Shown: in pieces, positions 24,369-33,205 of the stretch
Position numbering within the stretch: the first letter of the stretch is position 1
Layout of the letters: each line of letters opens with the position of its first letter
Assembly (NCBI GenBank): GCA_036307185.1
Contig: JAXJYC010000046.1
Coordinates: 42,898-106,897, forward strand
Length of the DNA: 64,000 nucleotides
From: SVEL01 sp017381055
Lineage (GTDB): Bacteria; Bacillota; Clostridia; Lachnospirales; Lachnospiraceae
Direction: 5' to 3'
Position numbers and translations under genes: made by a program
The notes under the pieces: generated by a model
The model's database searches: none
Told to the model about the DNA's origin: nothing
What the model saw: only the letters and a program-made list of their open reading frames with translations

Positions 24369-24455
24369 CTAAGCATTTTCCAAATAATCTTTTATAAGCA
24401 ACAACGTTTTATACTCTCTCTGATTCCATGCTTGCTTCCCTTCCCTTTCAAGCAT
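24369..24455 (-). other. Possible 28-codon peptide or coding remnant
   Basis: Minus-strand frame from the ATG at 24455 to TAG at 24369, reading MLEREGKQAWNQREYK and then LLLIKDYLENA. It has protein-like composition and stays open upstream of the ATG, but the ribosome site is weak. It may be the end of a lost gene. Low confidence. Confidence 0.25.
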
Positions 24456-24502
24456 AATCTTATTTTTTTCATGCTATATCATCCCATAATTACTTTATGT
24501 AC

Positions 24503-25138
24503 TTATTTGTATAATTTTCTTAATGACTTAAATTTTTCTTTCCATTCATCACTTACTCTGAACGAATCACATATTTTCTGAATGCCTTTTCCTATAATAT
24601 TATACTTAAGAGGACATCCCTTTATATAATCAAACGTGGTTCTAGGCGCATATATTCCCAAGTATGAAATTAACCAAGCCTCAGCCATCTGAACATAATA
24701 TTCATCATCGTCCTTAAATAACTTAATTATATCCTCTGCCTTAGACTCATCTTTCACAAGAGTTGGCATAAACATTACATAGCCCCATCTTCTTGCGAAT
24801 GCCATATCACTTTTAATATATTCCTTTGCTTTTGCATATGCTATATCAAATGTTAACTGTTTATCTACAAATTGTGATAACTGGTCCACATGCCACCAAT
24901 CATTTAACTTATCAAAATTATCTTCTATAAATTTAAGCTTATCATCAATAGTCTTTATTTGCCCCATAGAGACCTGAAAATAAGTACGATGGTATTCTTG
25001 CTTAGTTAATACTATATCTCTTAAAAATGAGACATTTACGCCTCTTTTAATAAGAGCTCTATTAAATCTATCTACATCTTTTGTTTTATAATCATTTCCT
25101 AGCTTTGTAAATTCAATTTCGAATTCTTGTAAGTTCAT
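24503..25138 (-). CDS. AlkD-like DNA alkylation repair protein
   Basis: A 211-residue all-helical HEAT-like repeat protein. The conserved features are the NDWWHVDQLSQFVDK segment, RRWGYVMFMPTL and AEAWLISYLG, matching DNA glycosylases of the AlkD superfamily that remove alkylated bases. It starts five bases after the Nudix gene's stop, with GGGAG in that gene's last codons, so the two form an operon. Confidence 0.85.
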   Translation of the reverse strand: MNLQEFEIEFTKLGNDYKTKDVDRFNRALIKRGVNVSFLRDIVLTKQEYHRTYFQVSMGQIKTIDDKLKFIEDNFDKLNDWWHVDQLSQFVDKQLTFDIAYAKAKEYIKSDMAFARRWGYVMFMPTLVKDESKAEDIIKLFKDDDEYYVQMAEAWLISYLGIYAPRTTFDYIKGCPLKYNIIGKGIQKICDSFRVSDEWKEKFKSLRKLYK

Positions 25139-25143
25139 AATAT

Positions 25144-25644
25144 TTATCTCCCAATAATTTGATCTTTATATTTGCAGTATCTTTCCCATACACTTCCTAC
25201 GATTAAATCTTTCTTGTTCTCTAACTCTTCTTTTGACACCCACATTGCATCTACCACCTCTTCAGGCTGCAAATTAAGCTCTATATCTTCGCTTTCCAAT
25301 ATGTGCACATATTCATCCATAATATAACTGTCTCCAACTATATCACCTATGTATGTCAATTCGTTCTCATTTACTTTAATTCCTGTTTCCTCATATAATT
25401 CTCTTACTGCACCCTGTATACTACTCTCACCAGAAAGAACAGCACCACCAGTAGCTTCCCACATAAGACCATAATTTTTATTTTGATGTCTTTGTGTTAA
25501 AAGTATTCCACCATTTGGTTTTATAGTCCATATTTCTACTGCTAGATGATACATACCTTTTGGAATAGGTGTCCCACAATTTCTTTCATATGTTGTTCCT
25601 ATCTTGTTTTTATCTTTATCTACTAAATCCCATATTTCTGACAT
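25144..25644 (-). CDS. Nudix hydrolase (isopentenyl-diphosphate isomerase-like subgroup)
   Basis: A 166-residue Nudix protein opening with EIWDLVDKDKNKIGTTYERN, typical of the YfcD/IDI-like subgroup. The Nudix box is GGAVLSGESSIQGAVREL followed by YEETG. It may hydrolyse a nucleotide derivative. First gene of a pair with the AlkD-like gene, downstream of the rplQ terminator on the same strand. Confidence 0.87.
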   Translation of the reverse strand: MSEIWDLVDKDKNKIGTTYERNCGTPIPKGMYHLAVEIWTIKPNGGILLTQRHQNKNYGLMWEATGGAVLSGESSIQGAVRELYEETGIKVNENELTYIGDIVGDSYIMDEYVHILESEDIELNLQPEEVVDAMWVSKEELENKKDLIVGSVWERYCKYKDQIIGR

Positions 25645-25665
25645 TATTTTTCTCCCATATAAATC

Positions 25666-25697
25666 GAGAGTGGAACATCTACAGATGTACCACTCTC
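25666..25697 (-). terminator. Terminator of the S10-spc-alpha supercluster
   Basis: A 15-bp near-perfect hairpin with arms 25666-25680 and 25683-25697, 19 bases after the rplQ stop. The U tract is weak on the minus strand, so some read-through into the Nudix-AlkD pair is likely. Confidence 0.7.
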
Positions 25698-25716
25698 TAT
25701 AAAAATATTTATTAAA

Positions 25717-26253
25717 CTAGACTAACTCGATGAGTACTTCCATAGCTGCATCACCTTTTCTAAGGCCGATCTTCACGATTCTTGTGTAACCACCCTTACG
25801 ATCTGCATACTTTGGAGCATATTCATTGAATAACTTATCTGTTAAGTCAACAACCTTTGTGTTTCTCTTCTTACCAGCAGCCTCTGATGGAACTTCCTTT
25901 ACTGTGTAAAGAACCTTGTTCATCTGTCTTCTAGCGTGAAGTCTTGAAGGAAGATCCTTCTTAATTGTCTTCTCAACTTCTTCGTAAACTGTAACCTTCT
26001 TACCGTCTACTACTTCTTTAACTCTCTTGCCATCAGCATCCTTCTTAGCAACCTTAGCCTTAACTGTTACTTCCTCGAAGTTATCCTTTTCCTTAACTGC
26101 AAGTGCGATTAAGTGCTCAACTTCCTTACGGATTTCCTTAGCCTTAGCCTCTGTTGTGCGGATCTTACCATGCTCAAGTAAGCTTGTTACCTGTGCTCTG
26201 ATTAATGCCTTTCTTACTGATGTTTCTCTACTAAGCTTTCTATATCCAGCCAT
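25717..26253 (-). CDS. rplQ: 50S ribosomal protein L17, long form
   Basis: A 178-residue L17; most bacteria have about 115-130. The core begins MAGYRKLSRETSVRKALIRAQ, and the C-terminus GYTRIVKIGLRKGDAAMEVLIELV-type end is standard. The extra ~55 residues lie in the middle (KKDADGKRVKEVVDGKKVTV and neighbouring charged stretches). Long L17 forms are known in Lachnospiraceae. Last gene of the alpha operon. Confidence 0.96.
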   Translation of the reverse strand: MAGYRKLSRETSVRKALIRAQVTSLLEHGKIRTTEAKAKEIRKEVEHLIALAVKEKDNFEEVTVKAKVAKKDADGKRVKEVVDGKKVTVYEEVEKTIKKDLPSRLHARRQMNKVLYTVKEVPSEAAGKKRNTKVVDLTDKLFNEYAPKYADRKGGYTRIVKIGLRKGDAAMEVLIELV

Positions 26254-26360
26254 TTTATTTTACCTCCATTTGTGGGATCTTCAGAATGCCCTTTGGTCTT
26301 ACTATCTGAACATCTATTTCCATAAATTACTTTAACGTACATTATATGCACGCGGAACGA

Positions 26361-27320
26361 TTACTCGTCTCCTGACTTTAACTGTAAGCCTAACTCCTTA
26401 AGCTTCGCAAGTACTTCTTCAAGTGACTTACGACCTAAGTTTCTAACCTTCATCATATCTTCTGAAGTCTTATTTGTAAGCTCTTCTACAGTATTAATTC
26501 CTGCTCTCTTTAAGCAGTTATATGAACGAACTGATAATTCTAACTCATCAATGTTCATCTCTAAAACTTTTTCCTTTTCGCTTTCTTCCTTCTCAACCAT
26601 GACATCAGCCTTGTCTGCGATTTCAGAAAGATCAATGAATAAGCTTAAATGCTCGCTTAATACCTTAGCTGCCAAAGAAACAGCCTCGTCTGGAGCTAAT
26701 GTACCATTTGTGTATACATCTAATGTAAGCTTATCGTAGTCAGTAATCTGACCTACACGTGTGTTCTGAATAGATAAGTTCACTCTCTCAACTGGAGTAT
26801 AGATTGAATCAACGGCGATAACACCGATTGGTAACTCATCGTTCTTATTCTTATCAGCACTTACATAGCCTCTACCCTTTGTGATAGTAAGTTCCATGTA
26901 CAATTTGCTATCTGCGCCACCATTAAGTGTAGCAATAACCAAATCAGGATTTAATATCTCAATATCAGCGTCTGCGTGAATATCTGCTGCTGTTACAACA
27001 CCTTCACCGCTGAATTCGATGTATGCTACTTTAGGTTCATTTGTTTCGCTGTTATTCTTAATAGATAAGCTCTTAAGATTCATGATAATCTCAGTTACAT
27101 CTTCCTTTACACCTGGAATAGATGTAAACTCATGAAGAACTCCCTCAATCTTAACCTGGCTAACAGCAGCGCCTGGTAATGATGAAAGCATAATTCTTCT
27201 TAAAGAATTACCAAGTGTTGTACCGTAACCTCTTTCGAGTGGTTCAACAACAAACTTACCATATTTCTTGTCTTCTGAGATTTCAACAATCTCAATATTT
27301 GGTTTCTCAAAATCGAACAC
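26361..27320 (-). CDS. rpoA: RNA polymerase alpha subunit
   Basis: A 319-residue protein. The N-terminal domain (1-230) carries the dimer/assembly motif GYGTTLGNSLRRIMLSSLPG; the C-terminal domain (255-315) has VRSYNCLKRAGINTVEEL and the RNLGRKSLEEV helix for UP elements and activators. The start codon is GTG after AAGGAGGGG. It follows rpsD by 32 bases. Confidence 0.98.
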   Translation of the reverse strand: MFDFEKPNIEIVEISEDKKYGKFVVEPLERGYGTTLGNSLRRIMLSSLPGAAVSQVKIEGVLHEFTSIPGVKEDVTEIIMNLKSLSIKNNSETNEPKVAYIEFSGEGVVTAADIHADADIEILNPDLVIATLNGGADSKLYMELTITKGRGYVSADKNKNDELPIGVIAVDSIYTPVERVNLSIQNTRVGQITDYDKLTLDVYTNGTLAPDEAVSLAAKVLSEHLSLFIDLSEIADKADVMVEKEESEKEKVLEMNIDELELSVRSYNCLKRAGINTVEELTNKTSEDMMKVRNLGRKSLEEVLAKLKELGLQLKSGDE

Positions 27321-27352
27321 TGTAAAGCCCCTCCTTCTTTGGATTTATCGAA

Positions 27353-27946
27353 TTACTTAGAATATAACTCGACGATAAGCATTTCGTCCACAGGAACATC
27401 GATGATATCTCTTGTAGGAATCTGCTTTACAGAACCCTTTAAGCTATCATGATTAGCCTCAAGCCACTCTGGAACAAGTCTTCCTTCTGTTACTTCGAGG
27501 ATATCCTTATATCTCTGAGAATCTTTATTCTTTTCCTTAATTTCGATAACATCGCCAGCCTTAACAAGGTATGAAGGAATGTTTACACACTTGCCGTTTA
27601 CTAATACGTGCTTGTGATCAACGATCTGTCTAGCTTCTCTTCTTGTTCTAGCATATCCTAAACGGAAAATTACGTTATCAAGTCTGAGCTCAAGGAGTGT
27701 CATAAGGTTTTCACCTGAACGACCCTGCATCTTCTGAGCCTTCTCGAATAAGTTTCTGAAAGGCTTCTCTAATACACCGTAGATGAATTTAGCCTTCTGC
27801 TTTTCTCTTAACTGAAGACCGTACTCACTGATCTTCTTATTTGCTCTCTTTAATTCTCTATTTGACTTCTTGTCGATTCCTAAATAGATAGGATCCAAAC
27901 CAAGTGATCTACATCTTTTAAGAACTGGAACTCTATTTACTGCCAT
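27353..27946 (-). CDS. rpsD: 30S ribosomal protein S4
   Basis: A 197-residue primary 16S-binding protein with an S4 RNA-binding domain (LDNVIFRLGYARTRREARQ) in the second half. The N-terminus has no zinc cysteine knuckle, so this is the zinc-independent form. S4 is often the autoregulator of such operons. AGGAGG lies before the ATG. Confidence 0.98.
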   Translation of the reverse strand: MAVNRVPVLKRCRSLGLDPIYLGIDKKSNRELKRANKKISEYGLQLREKQKAKFIYGVLEKPFRNLFEKAQKMQGRSGENLMTLLELRLDNVIFRLGYARTRREARQIVDHKHVLVNGKCVNIPSYLVKAGDVIEIKEKNKDSQRYKDILEVTEGRLVPEWLEANHDSLKGSVKQIPTRDIIDVPVDEMLIVELYSK

Positions 27947-27967
27947 TTATCTGCACCTCCTATTAGA

Positions 27968-28360
27968 TTAGACTCTTCTACGCTTTGGTGGGCGACATCC
28001 GTTATGTGGAACTGGAGTAACGTCCTTAATACTTGTTACTTCAAGACCGCAAGCTGAGAGCGCACGAATTGCTGCTTCTCTTCCTGAACCTGGTCCCTTA
28101 ACCATTACATCTACATACTTTAAGCCGTGCACTAAAGCTGCCTTAGTAGCAGTTTCTGCTGCCATCTGAGCTGCATAAGGAGTAGATTTCTTTGAACCTC
28201 TAAATCCTAGACCACCAGCACTTGCCCAAGATAATGCATTACCTTCAGCATCTGTTAATGTAACAATTGTATTGTTGAAAGATGCCTGAATATGTGCCTG
28301 TCCGCGTTCAACGTTTTTCTTTACACGCTTTTTTGTCACTTTCTTTGTAACTTTAGCCAT
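27968..28360 (-). CDS. rpsK: 30S ribosomal protein S11
   Basis: A 130-residue platform protein with the standard AHIQASFNNTIVTLTD, GSGREAAIRALSACGL and C-terminal PHNGCRPPKRRRV. Separated from rpsM by 103 bases that hold a TTGTGA/TCACAA hairpin (about 28420-28438). Confidence 0.98.
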   Translation of the reverse strand: MAKVTKKVTKKRVKKNVERGQAHIQASFNNTIVTLTDAEGNALSWASAGGLGFRGSKKSTPYAAQMAAETATKAALVHGLKYVDVMVKGPGSGREAAIRALSACGLEVTSIKDVTPVPHNGCRPPKRRRV

Positions 28361-28463
28361 TTTAAACTAACCTCCCTTATGGGTATCTAATTTTTCGTTA
28401 TTTGTTTCATTATTAATATGCTTGTGAAAACTCACAAACTACGCTGCTATAAGATTATTAAAC

Positions 28464-28832
28464 TTATTTCTTCTTACCAGCAACTGTCTTCTTAGGACCT
28501 TTTCTTGTTCTAGCGTTTGTCTTTGTCTTCTGACCACGAACAGGAAGTCCCTTTCTATGACGGATACCTCTGTTGCATCCGATTTCCTGTAATCTCTTGA
28601 TGTTCATGATGATTTCTCTTCTTAAATCACCTTCAACTGTATAATTCTCATCGATTACAGCACTAATCTTCTTAACTTCATCGTCTGTTAAATCTCTAAC
28701 ACGAGTATCTGGGTTAACGCCAGCAGCTTCAAGAATCTTTGTAGCTGTTACTCTACCGATACCGTAAATATAAGTTAATCCGATCTCAACACGCTTTTCT
28801 CTTGGTAAGTCTACACCTGAAATACGAGCCAT
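28464..28832 (-). CDS. rpsM: 30S ribosomal protein S13
   Basis: A 122-residue head protein: MARISGVDLPREKRVEIGLTY at the start, NIKRLQEIGCNRGIRHRKGLP in the middle, basic tail contacting tRNA. GGAGG precedes the ATG. Upstream lies an unusually long folded spacer to rpmJ. Confidence 0.98.
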   Translation of the reverse strand: MARISGVDLPREKRVEIGLTYIYGIGRVTATKILEAAGVNPDTRVRDLTDDEVKKISAVIDENYTVEGDLRREIIMNIKRLQEIGCNRGIRHRKGLPVRGQKTKTNARTRKGPKKTVAGKKK

Positions 28833-29162
28833 GTGTATTGCACCTCCATCAAAATATTCTTAAATAATAATAAAGAACCATTACTTGCGCAGCCCGTTCA
28901 TATGAACGTCTGAAATGTGTGCGTAGCCCAACGCTTCTTCTCAATGTGAGGAATTCTTCTTTATATAAGTACAATTCCGTTTATAGTTAAGCAATTTTCC
29001 ATCATTCCTTGTGTTTCTATTTGAGAGTATTATAGTTACACACATCCTGGTGTTCCATCGCTGCAGCCGCATGTTTAATTTGAATTTCTATATGAAATTC
29101 AACATACAAATATAACCGTAGTTGTATTACAACCGCGATTACTAGCTTAAAGACATACTAAA
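28833..29162 (-). other. 330-nt folded spacer between rpmJ and rpsM
   Basis: No coding frame is credible. On the minus strand it holds a chain of hairpins: GTTGT/ACAAC, TTGAATTTC/GAAATTCAA, GGAATT/AATTCC, GCGT/ACGC and the perfect palindrome CGTTCATATGAACG at about 28898-28911. No convincing promoter. It may be a regulatory or processing region of the alpha operon. Confidence 0.6.
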
Positions 29163-29276
29163 TTAGCCCTGTCTCTGCTTGTGCTTTGGGTTTTCACAGA
29201 TTACTCTGATGCTTCCCTTTCTCTTAATGATTTTGCATTTTTCGCAAATTGGTTTAACTGATGATCTAACCTTCAC
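29163..29276 (-). CDS. rpmJ: 50S ribosomal protein L36
   Basis: A 37-residue protein, MKVRSSVKPICEKCK at the start and NPKHKQRQG at the end, with the Cys-Cys-Cys-His zinc site of the C+ form. The start codon is GTG at 29276, eight bases after AAAGGAGG. It lies between infA and rpsM, the usual place. Confidence 0.97.
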   Translation of the reverse strand: MKVRSSVKPICEKCKIIKRKGSIRVICENPKHKQRQG

Positions 29277-29381
29277 AGTAAAATCCTCCTTTCAAAAAAA
29301 GTCCGAGTATTATAGTAACATAGCGTTTGTCAAATTGCAAGTACTAAATTTACATTTTTTTCAAATTAAAGCGAGAACTTT

Positions 29382-29437
29382 TGGCAAGGGTCCTCGCTTC
29401 CGCTCGGACTGTTCAAAGTTTCGAAGAAACTTTGAAC
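29382..29437 (-). ncRNA. Stop-codon hairpin plus GNRA element after infA
   Basis: On the minus strand a perfect 12-bp hairpin (29411-29422 with 29426-29437) begins immediately after the infA stop. Next comes the repeated element (29382-29410): GTCC, GA, GC, loop GGAA, GC, GA, GGAC, then CCCTTGCCA. The stem is closed by a GNRA loop with tandem G-A pairs. Related copies occur after rpsN and rplW. Confidence 0.7.
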
Positions 29438-29656
29438 TTACTTATCTCTCCATACTATTCTTCCTTTTGAAAGATCGTATGGTGAAAGCTCTATTGTTAC
29501 TTTATCACCAGGGATGATTCGGATGAAGTTCATACGAAGCTTTCCACTGATATGTGCGAGAACCTGATGTCCGTTCTCTAACTCTACCTTGAACATTGCA
29601 TTAGGTAACTTCTCTAATACTGTTCCTTCTATTTCAATAACGTCTGTCTTTGCCAT
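29438..29656 (-). CDS. infA: Translation initiation factor IF-1
   Basis: A 72-residue OB-fold protein (KTDVIEIEGTVLEKLPNAMF, HISGKLRMNFIRI) that blocks the A site of the 30S subunit during initiation. It starts 20 bases after map with GGAGG upstream. Confidence 0.98.
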   Translation of the reverse strand: MAKTDVIEIEGTVLEKLPNAMFKVELENGHQVLAHISGKLRMNFIRIIPGDKVTIELSPYDLSKGRIVWRDK

Positions 29657-29675
29657 ATTCTAAAACCTCCATCTA

Positions 29676-30425
29676 TTAAAGAATTGTTAAAATCTCTGGC
29701 TCACCGTCTGTAATAAGTACTGTATTCTCATAGTGAGCTGATAATGAACCATCATCGGAAACAACTGTCCAATCATCATCCAACCACGCAACCTCATATG
29801 TTCCTGCGTTTACCATTGGTTCAATTGCAAGTGTCATTCCCTTCTGAAGTTTAATTCCTCTTCTTCTCTGATGGAAGTTTGGAATTTGTGGGTCTTCGTG
29901 TAAGTTTTTACCTATTCCATGGCCTACCAAATCCCTTACCACTCCATATCCGAAGCTTTCACAGTAATCTGCAATCGCATTAGATATGTCATGTAAATGA
30001 TTACCATCTTTTGCCATTTTAATTCCTTCAAAGAAGCTTTGCTTTGTAACTTCTATAAGTTTTGCTGCTTCATCACTGATTTTTCCTACACCATATGTTC
30101 TAGCCGCATCTGCATGATAGCCTTTGTAAATAACTCCAGCATCAAGACTTACGATATCACCTTCACAAAGGATATGATCCTTATGTGGAATTCCGTGTAC
30201 AACCTCATCATTTACTGATACACATATTGAAGCAGGATATCCATTATAATTTAAAAATGAAGGAATACATCCATAACTACGGATTAATTTTTCACCAAGC
30301 TTATCAATGTCTAATGTAGACATTCCCGGTCTAATTGCATCCTTTAACTCTTCATGAACCTTAGCAAGAATCTTTCCTGCTTCTCTCATAAGAGCTATTT
30401 CGCTTTGAGATTTTATAGAAACCAT
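29676..30425 (-). CDS. map: Methionine aminopeptidase type I
   Basis: A 249-residue metalloprotease that removes the initiator Met. Metal ligands are visible in SLDAGVIYKGYHADAART (two Asp), GHGIGKNLHEDP (His), a Glu in AIEPMVN and the last Glu in HYENTVLIT. The start is the ATG at 30425, six bases after GGAGG; the TTG 15 bases upstream is part of that ribosome site region. Confidence 0.96.
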   Translation of the reverse strand: MVSIKSQSEIALMREAGKILAKVHEELKDAIRPGMSTLDIDKLGEKLIRSYGCIPSFLNYNGYPASICVSVNDEVVHGIPHKDHILCEGDIVSLDAGVIYKGYHADAARTYGVGKISDEAAKLIEVTKQSFFEGIKMAKDGNHLHDISNAIADYCESFGYGVVRDLVGHGIGKNLHEDPQIPNFHQRRRGIKLQKGMTLAIEPMVNAGTYEVAWLDDDWTVVSDDGSLSAHYENTVLITDGEPEILTIL

Positions 30426-30447
30426 ATCTATATCCTCCAAGACCTGC

Positions 30448-31089
30448 TTAGCCTAAAATTGCAACGATAGCGTTGAATACGTCATCCATGTTCATTGTAC
30501 CATCAACCTCTTTTAAAGCACCCTGCTTTGTATAGTAGTCGATTAATGGCTGTGTCTGCTCATGATATACGTTTAAACGCTTTGTAACTGTTTCTGGCTT
30601 ATCGTCTTCTCTTACGATTAACTCCTTACCACATCTATCACAGATACCCTCTTCCTTTGTTGGGCTATGAACGATATGATATGTTGCACCACATGCAACA
30701 CAAGCTCTTCTACCTGACATTCTGTTTACGATGTTCTCATCTGGAACTTCTACGTTTACAGCATAGTCAATCTTTGAACCGATGTTTGCAAGAGCAGCAT
30801 CTAATGCTTCAGCCTGTGGAATTGTTCTTGGGAAACCATCAAGGATATATCCCTTAGCACAATCCTCCTGCTGTACTCTATCAACAACAAGGTCACATAC
30901 GAGCTCATCTGGAACTAAAAGTCCCTGATCCATATATGTCTTTGCCTTCTGTCCAAGCTCTGTGCCGTTCTTAATGTTTGCTCTAAAAATATCTCCTGTA
31001 GAAATATGAGGAATCATGTACTTATCAGCAAGCATCTTTGCCTGTGTACCCTTTCCTGCACCAGGAGCACCTAACATAATAATCTTCAT
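30448..31089 (-). CDS. adk: Adenylate kinase
   Basis: A 214-residue long-form enzyme (ATP + AMP to 2 ADP). P-loop GAPGAGKGTQ, AMP site DGFPRT, and a LID domain with four Cys (CVAC, CDRC), so it binds zinc as in most Gram-positives. The start is the ATG at 31089 after AGGAG. Upstream is a strong hairpin separating it from secY. Confidence 0.97.
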   Translation of the reverse strand: MKIIMLGAPGAGKGTQAKMLADKYMIPHISTGDIFRANIKNGTELGQKAKTYMDQGLLVPDELVCDLVVDRVQQEDCAKGYILDGFPRTIPQAEALDAALANIGSKIDYAVNVEVPDENIVNRMSGRRACVACGATYHIVHSPTKEEGICDRCGKELIVREDDKPETVTKRLNVYHEQTQPLIDYYTKQGALKEVDGTMNMDDVFNAIVAILG

Positions 31090-31126
31090 ATACGTTTCTC
31101 CTATCTTAGATTTATTTAAACACACT

Positions 31127-31151
31127 AACCCGCGGTATTATGCCGCGGGCT
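31127..31151 (-). other. GC-rich hairpin between secY and adk
   Basis: Nine-base arms with the core CCCGCGG/CCGCGGG and a 7-nt loop. No U tract follows, so it is not a normal terminator; a pause, processing or attenuation site is possible. Confidence 0.6.
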
Positions 31152-31178
31152 ATTATGTTCAATTGCAATAGCTAATAA

Positions 31179-32543
31179 TTAGCTTAAAAATCCTTTATAG
31201 TTACGAACAACCATCATAGATTCAATCTTTGATATACAATCAAGTATAACACCTACTACGATGATTAATGAGGTACCTGCAAATGATACTTTTGCACTAA
31301 ATACGCCCGAGAATACTATTGGAAGACCAGCAATAATTAATAATGCTATTGCTCCAATGAATACTACATAATTTAATATTCTTGTTAAGTATTCTTCTGT
31401 TGGCTTACCTGGTCTGATACCTGGGATAAAGCCACCTGACTTCTTCATATTATTAGCAACCTCAATTGGGTTGAATGTAATTGATGTATAGAAGTAAGCG
31501 AATGCAATTACGAGTAACGCATAAATAAGGAAACCTCCTGTAAATGCGAACTCCTTAAGGCTCTTTGTATTAAACCACGAACCTGAGTTTAACACCTTAA
31601 GTATTGTACCTCCTACTGAACCATCACCAGCAGCCTTTCCAAACATCGATGCGATGATAATTGGGAACTGCATTAATGATGATGCAAAGATAACTGGAAC
31701 AACGCCGGCTGTATTAACCTTTAATGGAATGTGGCTTGAATTTCCACCTACCATCTGTCTTCCCTGTACCTTCTTTGCATACTGTACTGGAATCTTTCTC
31801 TGAGCAGCCTGCAATGCAACTACGAATGCTATCATTGCAACGATAACGAATACAATGATAAATGCAGCTAATGCAGCACCACCAAGTGAACGACCATTTG
31901 TTTCTGTAATCTTAACCTTTGTCTGATATAAAGCATAAAGGTCACTTGGAATTCTTGCAATAATATTAATCATAAGGATGACTGATATACCGTTACCAAC
32001 ACCCTTCTCAGTGATTCTCTCACCAATCCACATAAGTACTGCAGAACCAGCAGTCATTGTAACAACAACTGTAAACATTGTGAAGAAATATCTCGACTTT
32101 GACATAGCCGCTACATTACCGAATACGCCCTGCTTACCAAAACCGATTGCCATGGCAATACCTTCGATAACTGCAAGAGCTACTGTAACATATCTTGTAT
32201 ATTCTGCGATTTTCTTTCTTCCTGATTCGCCTTCATTCTGCAACTCCTCAAGCTTTGGAATAGCTATTGTTAAAAGCTGCATAATAATTGATGATGTAAT
32301 ATATGGTGTTATACTAAGAGCAAACACTGACATCTGCTCTAATGAACCACCTGTGAAAGCACTGAAAAAGCTATATGCTTCGCTAGTAGACAAGCTACCC
32401 ATAACTTGCTGGATAGCTGTCTTACTTGTTCCCGGAATTGGGAGCTGACATCCTAAACGGACGATTATCATCATTATGAAAGTATATAAAAGCTTTTGTC
32501 TTATTTCTTTAACCTTGAGTGCGTTCTTAAATGTCTTAAACAT
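31179..32543 (-). CDS. secY: Protein translocase subunit SecY
   Basis: A 454-residue, ten-helix channel protein of the Sec system. It shows RLGCQLPIPG in the first loop, ITPYITSSIIMQLLT at the plug/second helix and GGFIPGIRPGKPTEEYL before the late helices. The start is the ATG at 32543, whose A is the last base of the rplO stop (TAATG), so translation is coupled. Confidence 0.98.
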   Translation of the reverse strand: MFKTFKNALKVKEIRQKLLYTFIMMIIVRLGCQLPIPGTSKTAIQQVMGSLSTSEAYSFFSAFTGGSLEQMSVFALSITPYITSSIIMQLLTIAIPKLEELQNEGESGRKKIAEYTRYVTVALAVIEGIAMAIGFGKQGVFGNVAAMSKSRYFFTMFTVVVTMTAGSAVLMWIGERITEKGVGNGISVILMINIIARIPSDLYALYQTKVKITETNGRSLGGAALAAFIIVFVIVAMIAFVVALQAAQRKIPVQYAKKVQGRQMVGGNSSHIPLKVNTAGVVPVIFASSLMQFPIIIASMFGKAAGDGSVGGTILKVLNSGSWFNTKSLKEFAFTGGFLIYALLVIAFAYFYTSITFNPIEVANNMKKSGGFIPGIRPGKPTEEYLTRILNYVVFIGAIALLIIAGLPIVFSGVFSAKVSFAGTSLIIVVGVILDCISKIESMMVVRNYKGFLS

Positions 32544-32983
32544 TAGATCACCTCGCAAGTTCCACCAACAGCTTCAATTTTTTCCTTAGCGCCTGCTGAG
32601 AAAGCATTAGCCTTAACTGTAAGCTTCTTTGTAAGTTCACCGTTACCAAGAATCTTTACGCCATCTCTTGGGTTCTTAACGATACCAGCCTCGATAAGTG
32701 TCTCAACTGTTACCTCTGAACCTGCTTCAAAAGCCTCAAGAGCGCTTACATTGATACCGATAATCTCAAGAGTGTTTCTGTTTGTGAAACCTCTCTTAGG
32801 AATTCTTCTATATAAAGGCATCTGACCACCTTCAAAACCTGGTCTTGTAGCTCCTGAACGTGCCTTCTGACCCTTGTGACCCTTACCAGCTGTCTTACCG
32901 TTACCTGAACCGTGGCCACGTCCTCTTCTGAAGTTATCATTATGCTTTGAGCCATCTGCTGGCTGTAAATTTGATAAATTCAT
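32543..32983 (-). CDS. rplO: 50S ribosomal protein L15
   Basis: A 146-residue protein: Gly/Arg-rich N-terminal extension (RRGRGHGSGNGKTAGKGHKG) and the C-terminal globular part. The start is the ATG at 32983 rather than the adjacent GTG. Overlaps secY by one base. Confidence 0.97.
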   Translation of the reverse strand: MNLSNLQPADGSKHNDNFRRGRGHGSGNGKTAGKGHKGQKARSGATRPGFEGGQMPLYRRIPKRGFTNRNTLEIIGINVSALEAFEAGSEVTVETLIEAGIVKNPRDGVKILGNGELTKKLTVKANAFSAGAKEKIEAVGGTCEVI

Positions 32984-33006
32984 CACTGCACCTCCTTATT
33001 TATTCA

Positions 33007-33189
33007 TTAGATTTCTTCAACTTTAACTAAATGTCTTACCTGCTGAATCATTCCTCTTGTTGCTGCGTTATCAGGCATTTCTACTGACTTGTTAAGCTTT
33101 CTTAAGCCTAAAGCTTCAACTGTCTTAACATGCTTTGGAACCGCACCAATTGGTGATTTAACTAATGTAATCTTTAACTTATCTGCCAT
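33007..33189 (-). CDS. rpmD: 50S ribosomal protein L30
   Basis: A 60-residue protein (KITLVKSPIGAVPKHVKTVE, NAATRGMIQQVRHLV). Standard size, between rpsE and rplO with an AGGAGG site. Confidence 0.97.
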   Translation of the reverse strand: MADKLKITLVKSPIGAVPKHVKTVEALGLRKLNKSVEMPDNAATRGMIQQVRHLVKVEEI

Positions 33190-33205
33190 TTTACATTACC
33201 TCCTA

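Noticed and set aside
29300..29335. Promoter between infA and rpmJ (TTGACA and TATAAT present)
   Set aside because: The two hexamers are only 13 bases apart; other pairings give spacers of 15-16 with poor -10 boxes.
32746..32955. 69-codon minus-strand frame
   Set aside because: Out-of-frame shadow inside rplO.
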